Source: Bacteroidales bacterium | GTDB taxonomy: Bacteria > Bacteroidota > Bacteroidia > Bacteroidales > UBA7960 | Reading direction: 5' to 3' | DNA: 11,999 bases | Assembly (NCBI GenBank): GCA_003555385.1 | Contig: PWHO01000242.1 | Coordinates: 1 to 11,999, forward strand | Shown here: positions 7,173-11,999 of the stretch, piece after piece | How the letters are laid out: every line of letters begins with the position of its first letter | Numbering within the stretch: position 1 is the first letter of the stretch | The notes under the pieces: generated by a model | Database searches by the model: none | What the model was told of the DNA's origin: nothing | The model's input: only the letters and a program-made list of their open reading frames with translations | Program-made: the position numbers and the translations under genes

Positions 7173-7469
7173 ATGATGGCAACACCGACACTGGATCCGA
7201 AAAAACTGGAAGAAACAGCCAGTAAGCTCAGGGCAATCGCCCACCCGATGCGGATCGCAATAATCGACCTTCTGGAAAAGAAAGAGCAAATGAATGTTAC
7301 CGAAATCTACGAAACGCTGCATATTGAGCAGGCCTCGGCATCACATCATTTAAATATCTTAAAAACCAAAGGGGTACTTGATTCCAGACGGAGCGGGAAG
7401 AATACATTTTACTTCCTGAAACATGAGGCTTTGAGTCAAATGATCGACTGCCTGAACCGCTGCCATTGA
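7173..7469 (+). CDS. ArsR/SmtB-family winged-helix regulator (first copy)
   Basis: This 98-residue protein has the ArsR fold: helix LRAIAHPMRIAIIDLLEK (19-36), the helix-turn-helix VTEIYETLHIEQASASHHLNIL (42-63), then a wing with SGKNTFYFL. The recognition helix has the family pattern S-A-S-H-H-L. There is no CxC in the alpha-3 helix (the position reads NVTEIYE), so it lacks the classical arsenite site. A C-terminal cluster DCLNRCH (Cys93, Cys97, His98) could bind a metal or act as a thiol sensor; that is inference. Two start codons in tandem (7173 and 7176) differ by one residue. It has its own promoter overlapped by an inverted repeat, suggesting autorepression. It is followed by a hairpin and a second ArsR gene that is only distantly similar. 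Confidence 0.9.
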   Translation: MMATPTLDPKKLEETASKLRAIAHPMRIAIIDLLEKKEQMNVTEIYETLHIEQASASHHLNILKTKGVLDSRRSGKNTFYFLKHEALSQMIDCLNRCH

Positions 7470-7509
7470 TCAGCCTGCGCAATTAATCAGGGATCAAAAA
7501 AACCCTCAC

Positions 7510-7539
7510 AAAGCTGTCTTTGCACAAAGGACAGCTTTT
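7510..7539 (+). terminator. Hairpin between the two arsR genes (possible partial terminator)
   Basis: AAAGCTGTC (7510-7518) pairs with GACAGCTTT (7530-7538), extended inward by CTTTG/CAAAG-type pairing to about 12 bp with a 5-base loop; the 3' side ends in TTTT. It lies 40 bases after the first arsR stop. It may terminate or only attenuate. No separate promoter for the second arsR is evident, so some readthrough would be needed. Confidence 0.5.
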
Positions 7540-7558
7540 GTTATACAATCGGGCAAAC

Positions 7559-7855
7559 ATGGACAGTAAGGATCAATACACGGAAGAAAATATCCGGCTT
7601 GCCGGGTACTGCAAAGCACTTGCCCACCCGGCAAGGATCAGCATACTTAAGCTGCTTTTGTCAAAGCAATCCTGTATCTGTGGTGATATCGTAAAAGAGC
7701 TCCCCCTGGCGCAATCAACGGTTTCCCAGCACCTGAAAGAACTGAAGAAAGCAGGACTGATCCAGGGAAATATAGCCCCGCCGAAGATCAAATACTGCAT
7801 TAACAATGAGAACTGGAACGAGCTCCAGGAGGCATTTAAAATCTTTCCCGGATAG
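7559..7855 (+). CDS. ArsR-family metalloregulator with CxC motif (second copy)
   Basis: This 98-residue ArsR-family repressor has helix LAHPARISILKLLL (21-34), then SCICGDIVKEL with Cys39 and Cys41. These correspond to the ELCVCDL arsenite-binding segment of classical ArsR, although the third cysteine of that motif is absent; Cys18 or Cys80 could supply it. The recognition helix is AQSTVSQHLKELKKAGLI (51-68). Start ATG 7559 is preferred; the frame extends upstream to a TTG at 7520, inside a hairpin. The gene ends two bases before the -33 box of the thioredoxin-permease promoter, which carries a palindromic operator. By position and by the usual ArsR arrangement it is the best candidate to bind that site. 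The inducer is probably a thiophilic metal or metalloid such as As(III), by inference. Confidence 0.9.
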   Translation: MDSKDQYTEENIRLAGYCKALAHPARISILKLLLSKQSCICGDIVKELPLAQSTVSQHLKELKKAGLIQGNIAPPKIKYCINNENWNELQEAFKIFPG

Positions 7856-7857
7856 GA

Positions 7858-7889
7858 TTTGTTTCCCCATATTATAAATCGTATTTTTG
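7858..7889 (+). promoter_or_regulatory. Promoter of the thioredoxin-like/permease operon
   Basis: TTTG (7858-7861), exactly 20 bases, then TATTTTTG (7882-7889): a perfect Bacteroidota promoter. The predicted start is near 7895, about 23 bases before the ATG at 7918, which is preceded by an AGGA Shine-Dalgarno-like sequence. The promoter begins just after the stop codon of the second arsR, giving the downstream pair its own start. Confidence 0.78.
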
Positions 7890-7900
7890 CGATATATAAT
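7871..7900. promoter_or_regulatory. Palindromic operator framing the -7 box (ArsR-type, site 1)
   Basis: ATTATAAATCG (7871-7881) and CGATATATAAT (7890-7900) are 11-bp arms with a single mismatched pair, separated by the eight bases of the -7 box. The core ATCG-TATTTTTG-CGAT is repeated with one change at 9518-9533. Such placement lets a bound dimer exclude RNA polymerase. Confidence 0.75.
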
Positions 7901-7917
7901 TGTTAAACTGCAGGAAT

Positions 7918-8157
7918 ATGGAAATCAAAATATTGGGCAGCGGATGCGCCAAATGCAAAAAACTGCAAGGAGTTGCAGAAGAAGCCGTCAGAGAACTTGG
8001 CCTGCAGGCGAATGTCATCAAGGAGGAGGACATGATGGCCATTATGTCTTATGGGGTGATCCGTACACCGGCTATGGTCATCAATGAAAAAGTTGCAGTC
8101 AGCGGCAGAGTTCCTTCACTGGAAGAACTCAAAGAATTGATCAGCCAGCATGGATAG
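7918..8157 (+). CDS. Small thioredoxin-like protein (redox-active disulfide protein family)
   Basis: This 79-residue cytoplasmic protein has a thioredoxin/glutaredoxin-like fold: beta strand MEIKILGSG, a C10-x-x-C13 active site (GCAKCKKL), and a cis-proline loop at Thr50-Pro51 (RTPAMVIN), ending SGRVPSLEELKELI. It matches the small thioredoxin-like family known as redox-active disulfide protein 2. Its stop overlaps the start of the permease gene by eight bases, so translation is probably coupled. It may act as a thiol reductant or as a metal/metalloid carrier handing substrate to the permease; the pairing is commonly seen, but the biochemical role here is inference. Confidence 0.9.
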   Translation: MEIKILGSGCAKCKKLQGVAEEAVRELGLQANVIKEEDMMAIMSYGVIRTPAMVINEKVAVSGRVPSLEELKELISQHG

Positions 8158-9376
8158 TATCAGGGAAGCTTTCTTTGAAGCACTCCACCTTGTGCAGTAT
8201 TACGCGCAAGAGCATGTGATTCTGTGCCTGGTACCGGCCTTTTTCCTTGCCGGCATCATTGCTGTGTTTATTCAACAAGGTGCGGTCATAAAATATTTTG
8301 GTGCAAAGGCCGTCAAATGGAAATCCTACCTGGTGGCTTCCGTTTCCGGGATCGTCCTTGCCGTGTGCTCCTGTACCATATTACCTCTTTTCTCAGGAAT
8401 CCATAAACGGGGGGCGGGACTCGGCCCCGCAATCGCTTTTCTGTATTCAGGTCCGGCCATCAATATCCTGGCCATTATTCTGACTGCCCGCATCCTGGGC
8501 GTGGAGATCGGACTTGCACGGGTGATCGGAGCCGTCATCTTCGCCGTTGTAATCGGCCTATTGATGGCTTTTTTCTTCCGCAAGGAGGAAGAGCAGCGCT
8601 CGGAAGAAGCCATGGCTTTCCCGGACGATGCAGACGAAAAGCCCATATGGAAAACTGCCATGCTGTTCTTTTCCCTGGTCGGCGTACTGGTGTTTGCCAA
8701 TTGGGGATCGCCCGGAGACAGCCAGGGGTTCTGGTACTGGATATGGAATAACCAATGGGTCATCACCGCTGTATTCGCATTGATCTTTACGCTTGCGTTG
8801 ATCTTTGTGCTGCGGATGAAGTTCCTGAACGTCATTGCATCGGTTGTTGCAGTGGCAATCGCCGCCGCATTGTCTCCGGGCATCCCGGAAATCCCGTTTG
8901 CGGCATGGTTCATTGCACTGTCGCTTATCACGTGGGCTGAAAAGGGTGAACCAAGAGAGTGGCTGTGGTCCACATGGTCATTTACCAGGCAGATCGTACC
9001 ATTGCTTTTTGCCGGTGTATTTGTGGCCGGATTCCTTCTCGGGGCACCGGGAACAGCTGAGCAGGGGATAATCCCAGACCACTGGGTGGCGGGTCTTGTA
9101 GGGGGCAACTCGCTGTTTGCCAACGTATTTGCCTCCCTTTTTGGTGCGCTGATGTATTTCGCCACACTCACAGAAGTTCCAATCATTCAAGGGCTCATGA
9201 ACAGCGGCATGGGGAAAGGCCCCGCACTGGCGCTGTTACTTGCCGGTCCGGCTATTTCGCTTCCAAATATGCTGGTTATTCACAGTGTACTGGGGACCAG
9301 AAAAACCGCTGTTTTCATCCTGCTGGTGGTGGTCATGGCTACTCTGAGCGGGCTGACATACGGGGCATTCTTTTAG
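8150..9376 (+). CDS. ArsP/YraQ-type permease (predicted metal(loid) or thiol-linked efflux)
   Basis: This 408-residue membrane protein has roughly 8-10 hydrophobic segments (about 23-42, 58-80, 92-113, 122-143, 168-185, 203-221, 227-243, 249-262, 281-298, 325-343, 357-380, 386-405). The first half has the signature AVCSCTILPL with Cys73 and Cys75 and GPAIAFLYSGPAINIL (92-107). The second half repeats it as GPALALLLAGPAISLPNML (357-375), so the protein is an internal duplication. This is the pattern of the ArsP_1/DUF318 permease family (PF03773). Campylobacter ArsP exports trivalent organoarsenicals, and other members are linked to Cu/Zn efflux. The CSC pair in the membrane is a likely substrate site. 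The gene overlaps the thioredoxin-like gene and sits under the site 1 operator, which supports a metal(loid)-inducible exporter. The exact substrate is unknown. Confidence 0.88.
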   Translation: MDSIREAFFEALHLVQYYAQEHVILCLVPAFFLAGIIAVFIQQGAVIKYFGAKAVKWKSYLVASVSGIVLAVCSCTILPLFSGIHKRGAGLGPAIAFLYSGPAINILAIILTARILGVEIGLARVIGAVIFAVVIGLLMAFFFRKEEEQRSEEAMAFPDDADEKPIWKTAMLFFSLVGVLVFANWGSPGDSQGFWYWIWNNQWVITAVFALIFTLALIFVLRMKFLNVIASVVAVAIAAALSPGIPEIPFAAWFIALSLITWAEKGEPREWLWSTWSFTRQIVPLLFAGVFVAGFLLGAPGTAEQGIIPDHWVAGLVGGNSLFANVFASLFGALMYFATLTEVPIIQGLMNSGMGKGPALALLLAGPAISLPNMLVIHSVLGTRKTAVFILLVVVMATLSGLTYGAFF

Positions 9377-9403
9377 AAGGGGCAGTCTTTTTAAAGATGT
9401 CCG

Positions 9404-9436
9404 CAGAATATATCAACAGAATATATCCTCAGAATT
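9404..9436 (+). repeat. Short tandem direct repeat, 13-bp period
   Basis: CAGAATATATC occurs at 9404-9414 and again at 9417-9427, with a third partial copy (CAGAATT) from 9430. It lies between the permease stop and the DUF1573 promoter. No terminator hairpin of quality was found after the permease. The repeat may be a regulator contact array or replication slippage. Confidence 0.6.
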
Positions 9437-9495
9437 TAGATATTGCTACAGATTAATTACTTTTATAGAATATTTTGCAATCATAATCGTTTTTT

Positions 9496-9529
9496 TTTGC
9501 AAAACAAATTAGACATTATCGTATATTTG
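9496..9529 (+). promoter_or_regulatory. Promoter of the DUF1573 gene
   Basis: TTTG (9496-9499) and TATATTTG (9522-9529) are spaced by 22 bases, slightly longer than ideal. The -7 box is a full match to the Bacteroidota consensus. The ATG is at 9569, so the leader is about 33 bases. Confidence 0.68.
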
Positions 9530-9536
9530 CGATAAT
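9515..9536. promoter_or_regulatory. Palindromic operator framing the -7 box (ArsR-type, site 2)
   Basis: ATTATCG (9515-9521) and CGATAAT (9530-9536) are perfect 7-bp arms around the eight-base -7 element. The 16-bp core differs from site 1 at only one position (TATTTTTG versus TATATTTG between the arms). A lone half-site, ATAATCG, lies 32 bases upstream at 9483-9489, next to the -33 box. Confidence 0.75.
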
Positions 9537-9568
9537 AACGGAGTATAAGCACTTAAATCACTATTGAA

Positions 9569-9967
9569 ATGAAAAACGTTTTTTCATTGATCTTTATGGT
9601 CATTTTCCTTGCTGCTATAGCAAAAGCAGACGACCCAAACGGGCCGGAACTCACCTTTGAAAAAGAACGCCACGATTACGGCACCATGTACGTGGACAGC
9701 ATGCCTGATACAAAAGTGGATGTCAAATTCACCAACACAGGCAACGAACCCATGATCATCAGCAGGGTGCGTGCATGCTGCGGCACCAGGGTGACCGAAT
9801 GGCCGGAAGAACCTATTGCACCGGGCGAAGAAGGTGTGATCAAGGTGGAATTCAGGCTGGCTCCCCGCCCGCAACGCATCAGCCGGTCAGTTACGGTGAA
9901 TTACAACCACCCCGAACGACCCACCATGGTTTACAGAATTGTGGGGCGAATCGAACAAAGGGACTGA
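9569..9967 (+). CDS. Exported DUF1573-domain protein
   Basis: The 132-residue precursor has a signal peptide: positive start MKN, a hydrophobic stretch to about residue 17, and AKA (18-20) as the likely cleavage site. The mature part is one immunoglobulin-like DUF1573 domain (PF07610): DYGTMYVD near 37-43, FTNTGNEPMII (54-64), then RACCGT with Cys70-Cys71, PIAPGEEGVIKVEF (82-95) and a final strand VYRIVGRI. The short length, one domain only, fits periplasmic or surface members. The function of this family is not established; the adjacent cysteines could bind a metal or form a disulfide. It is controlled by an operator almost identical to that of the thioredoxin-permease pair, and it ends before a terminator. 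Confidence 0.88.
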   Translation: MKNVFSLIFMVIFLAAIAKADDPNGPELTFEKERHDYGTMYVDSMPDTKVDVKFTNTGNEPMIISRVRACCGTRVTEWPEEPIAPGEEGVIKVEFRLAPRPQRISRSVTVNYNHPERPTMVYRIVGRIEQRD

Positions 9968-9983
9968 CCTCATTTGATTTCAT

Positions 9984-10029
9984 AAAAAATCGCAATGATT
10001 GTCTGCAAACAGCCATTTGCGGTTTTTTT
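9984..10029 (+). terminator. Intrinsic terminator after the DUF1573 gene
   Basis: AAAAAATCGCAATG (9984-9997) can pair with CATTTGCGGTTTTTT (10014-10028) with one bulged base, giving a hairpin with A/U flanks and a run of seven T (10023-10029). It lies about 20 bases before the next start codon, so the following gene is probably expressed partly by readthrough or from a promoter I could not identify. Confidence 0.7.
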
Positions 10030-10049
10030 AAGTAAAAAAACGCATCTAT

Positions 10050-11189
10050 ATGAGTATTGCAGCAAAAACTTTGGTTTGGATATCACGCATAGTACTGGGG
10101 GGAGTCTTTATTTTTTCCGGATTTGTAAAAGCCATCGACCCTCTGGGTTCGGCCTATAAATTCCAGGACTACTTCATGGCATTCGAAATGGATTGGCTCA
10201 TGTTTTCTGCTTTGCCCTCCGCTGTGCTGCTCAGCACCCTCGAATTCATCATTGGGATTGGTGTACTACTCGGACTCAAAATGCGCTACAGTGCCTGGGG
10301 CGGATTGTTGTTTATGGCATTCTTTACACCCCTGACCCTTTTTATCGCCATCACCGACCCGGTGCCGGATTGCGGTTGTTTTGGTGATGCCATCATCATC
10401 AGTAACTGGGCCACATTCAATAAAAACGTGTTTCTGCTGGCAGCAGCCATCATCGTCTTTATTTTCAGGAATAAAATAAAGCCTTTATTGTCGAATAAAG
10501 CAGATGGCTACCTGTTAGTGCTTTTCACCATCGGAATTCTATGGCTCTCGTTTTACTGCCTGCGCAACCTGCCCATTATCGATTTTCGGCCCTGGAAAGT
10601 GGGTAATGACATCACCGAACTGGTTATTCCCACCCATGAGGTAGCAGACACCTACCTCATTTTTGAAAACACCGAGACCGGAGAAACAAGGGAGTACCCG
10701 GCAGATGATTACCCCTGGGATGACCCGGAGTGGGCCGCAATATGGGAATATAAAGACAGGCGGGAAGAGGTCATTCAGCCATACCAGGAGGCGGAAATTG
10801 AGGATTTCTACATTGAAGATGAATTCGGAGACGACCTCACCGAGTTTTACATGACAAAACCAGGATACCTCTTCATGGTTGTTGCCCCGGATATTCACAG
10901 GTCAAACACCAGGGCTTTCGAAGACAAAATCACCCCGCTTGCACAGGAAGCTGAAGCGGCCGGCTACCCCCTGATCGTCCTAACCGGTTCCACCCAACGG
11001 GCGGCAGACGAATTTCGTCATGCCTATCAAACCCCCTACCCGTTTTATCTCTCAGATGAGATTGAACTGAAAACAATCATTCGCTCCAACCCTGGGCTGG
11101 TACTGATGAAAGAAGGAGTCGTGAAAGGAAAGTGGGCACACAGGAACATCCCGACACTTGGGGAAATCATGGAAGAGATAGATAACTAA
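10050..11189 (+). CDS. DoxX/MauE-like membrane protein with thioredoxin-like C-terminal domain (BT_3928-like family)
   Basis: This 379-residue protein has two parts. Residues 1 to about 170 form a membrane domain with helices near 8-28, 55-77, 83-103, 125-140 and 152-170. It carries RIVLGGVFIFSGFVKAIDP, typical of DoxX/MauE-like proteins, and a DCGCFGD motif with Cys108 and Cys110 at a helix end. After an acidic linker (about 210-262), residues 270-379 look like a thioredoxin fold: YLFMVVAPDI, a helix, YPLIVLTGS, YPFYLSDEIELKTIIRSNPGLVLM and the final GKW strand. The CxxC position is replaced by DIHRS, so this domain lacks the redox pair. The role is unknown; electron or thiol transfer at the membrane is inference. 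Its stop codon lies inside a tandem duplication. Confidence 0.85.
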   Translation: MSIAAKTLVWISRIVLGGVFIFSGFVKAIDPLGSAYKFQDYFMAFEMDWLMFSALPSAVLLSTLEFIIGIGVLLGLKMRYSAWGGLLFMAFFTPLTLFIAITDPVPDCGCFGDAIIISNWATFNKNVFLLAAAIIVFIFRNKIKPLLSNKADGYLLVLFTIGILWLSFYCLRNLPIIDFRPWKVGNDITELVIPTHEVADTYLIFENTETGETREYPADDYPWDDPEWAAIWEYKDRREEVIQPYQEAEIEDFYIEDEFGDDLTEFYMTKPGYLFMVVAPDIHRSNTRAFEDKITPLAQEAEAAGYPLIVLTGSTQRAADEFRHAYQTPYPFYLSDEIELKTIIRSNPGLVLMKEGVVKGKWAHRNIPTLGEIMEEIDN

Positions 11190-11224
11190 GCTTATCGGAT
11201 GGCCAACTAAGCTTATCGGATGGC
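11184..11224 (+). repeat. Tandem 21-bp duplication covering the stop codon of the DoxX-like gene
   Basis: AACTAAGCTTATCGGATGGC is present at 11184-11203 and, identically, at 11205-11224 with one extra C between copies. The first copy contains the last Asn codon and the TAA stop. This looks like a recent slippage duplication, or an assembly artefact. Confidence 0.9.
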
Positions 11225-11254
11225 GGTCCATTGTTGGGGAAAGCTTTTTCAGCC

Positions 11255-11270
11255 GCTGCCTCAGGGCAGC
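11255..11270. terminator. Small G/C hairpin between convergent genes
   Basis: GCTGCC (11255-11260), a TCAG loop and GGCAGC (11265-11270) form a perfect 6-bp stem. There is only TTATT after it on the plus strand and no T-run on the minus strand. It may be a weak bidirectional terminator between the DoxX-like gene and tadA. Confidence 0.35.
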
Positions 11271-11293
11271 TTATTGACACAGAAGAGGCATTT

Positions 11294-11746
11294 TCAGCCC
11301 GGCCTTCTTTCTTGAAAAAAACGTTTTAGTATCGCTGAAGAAGCCGGTGCTTCTACCCCTCTTAGAACTTGTGTCTTGGGATGAAGCAAATTTCCTCCAA
11401 CAAGGGTAAATCCCCGTTTTTCATCGTCAGCCCCGTAAACAAGTGTACCCACCTGGGCCCAGAAAATGGCTCCTGCGCACATGCTGCAGGGTTCCAGGGT
11501 AACATACAACGTACAGTCTGAAAGATATTTACCGCCCAAATAATCCGCGGCAGCTGTAATGGCCTGCATCTCTGCATGGGCGGTGACATCATTGAGCCGC
11601 TCGGTCAGATTGTGGGTTCGGGCGATGATCCGATGATCACTTACCACCACTGCACCCACCGGCACCTCACCGGCTTCATAGGCCTTTTCAGCCTCTTTGA
11701 GGGCCTCGCGCATGAAATGATCATGTGAAAAAGGTTGTAAAACCAT
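11294..11746 (-). CDS. tadA: tRNA(adenosine-34) deaminase TadA
   Basis: This 150-residue cytosine/adenosine deaminase converts A34 to inosine in the anticodon of tRNA-Arg(ACG), allowing one tRNA to read three codons. The zinc and proton-shuttle residues are intact: His57 and Glu59 in THAE (AHAEMQAI) and Cys87 and Cys90 in EPCSMCAGA. EVPVGAVVV (27-35) and NLTERLNDVTAHAE are typical of TadA rather than of cytidine or guanine deaminases. Length is normal. The start at 11746 is followed by the usual helix HDHFMREALKEAEKAYE. It is convergent with the DoxX-like gene (104 bases apart). Upstream lies a repeat-rich stretch with no recognisable promoter. Confidence 0.95.
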   Translation of the reverse strand: MVLQPFSHDHFMREALKEAEKAYEAGEVPVGAVVVSDHRIIARTHNLTERLNDVTAHAEMQAITAAADYLGGKYLSDCTLYVTLEPCSMCAGAIFWAQVGTLVYGADDEKRGFTLVGGNLLHPKTQVLRGVEAPASSAILKRFFQERRPG

Positions 11747-11780
11747 ATTGTTTGGTTTGTCGGGTGCTTCGCCCCCTCCG

Positions 11781-11999
11781 GTTGTTGGTTAGTCGGGGGC
11801 TGCGCGCCTGATAGTTGTTGGTTCTCATGGGCTTAAGACCGTGGAAGCTGCCGATGGTCTGATAACGGGCTATGTAGTTGTTGGTTGGACCGCCCTAAAC
11901 CCGCGCCAGAGGTACGGATGAACCAACAACTAACAACTCATCGCCGGTTTCCCGAACCATAGGCATCTTTCCCAACCCCCGGCCCATGAGAACTAACAA
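11781..11999. repeat. Intergenic cluster of GTTGTTGGTT repeats in both orientations
   Basis: GTTGTTGGTT occurs at 11781-11790, 11814-11823 and 11877-11886. The inverse, AACCAACAAC or AACTAACAA(C), occurs at 11921-11930, 11928-11937 and 11991-11999. TAGTTGTTGGTT (11875-11886) and AACCAACAACTA (11921-11932) are perfect 12-bp arms. TTGTTGGTTCTCATGGGC (11815-11832) and its near-exact reverse complement (11982-11999, one mismatch) enclose a 185-base segment and may continue past the window edge. No coding frame is supportable in 11747-11999. The stretch looks like a dispersed intergenic repeat (REP/MITE-like). Confidence 0.65.

Noticed and set aside
8326..9186. Long minus-strand frame (286 codons) opposite the permease
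   Set aside because: It is the complement of a well-supported membrane protein; its low-complexity composition rich in Ala, Thr, Asn and Pro is what such a shadow gives.
11781..11999. CRISPR array
   Set aside because: The repeats are only about 10 bp, occur in both orientations and have irregular spacing (33, 63 and about 44 bases).

Overview
The window looks like chromosomal DNA of a member of the phylum Bacteroidota, probably a Bacteroidales/Marinilabiliales-like organism. Three things point there. Promoters match the Bacteroidota form TTTG-N~20-TAnnTTTG. Shine-Dalgarno sequences are nearly absent. The gene content is typical, with a three-subunit type B succinate dehydrogenase/fumarate reductase, a DUF1573 protein and a BT_3928-like DoxX/thioredoxin-fold protein. 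This placement is inference from sequence and family knowledge; no search was run.

Layout. (1) 1-1603: an Lrp/AsnC regulator, cut by the window edge, is divergent from a PLP-dependent Cys/Met-metabolism enzyme that ends at a strong terminator. (2) 1604-1901: an intergenic stretch holding a very strong plus-strand hairpin-plus-U-tract and, overlapping it, a tiny Trp-rich reading frame. It resembles an amino-acid leader/attenuator, but no gene follows on that strand. (3) 1902-3290: an M24B Xaa-Pro aminopeptidase on the minus strand. (4) 3486-6962: a well-supported promoter and the operon for cytochrome b, flavoprotein and iron-sulfur subunits of succinate:quinone oxidoreductase. (5) 7108-9376: two small ArsR-family repressors, a thioredoxin-like CxxC protein and an ArsP/YraQ-type permease. 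(6) 9496-11189: a secreted DUF1573 protein, a terminator, and a membrane protein with an N-terminal DoxX/MauE-like part and a C-terminal thioredoxin-like part. (7) 11190-11999: tandem and inverted repeats around a minus-strand tadA (tRNA adenosine deaminase).

The most interesting signal is a pair of almost identical palindromic operators, at 7871-7900 and 9515-9536. Their 16-bp cores agree at 15 positions, and in each the two half-sites frame the -7 promoter element TAnnTTTG exactly. One drives thioredoxin-permease; the other drives DUF1573. The sequence therefore predicts a small regulon, very likely controlled by the CxC-containing ArsR encoded immediately upstream of the first site. It links a metal(loid)/thiol permease to an exported DUF1573 protein. 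The first ArsR has a different inverted repeat over its own promoter, so the two paralogues probably have separate operators.

The second notable signal is the orphan Trp-codon leader/terminator at 1759-1820. Readthrough there would make RNA antisense to the 3' end of the aminopeptidase gene.
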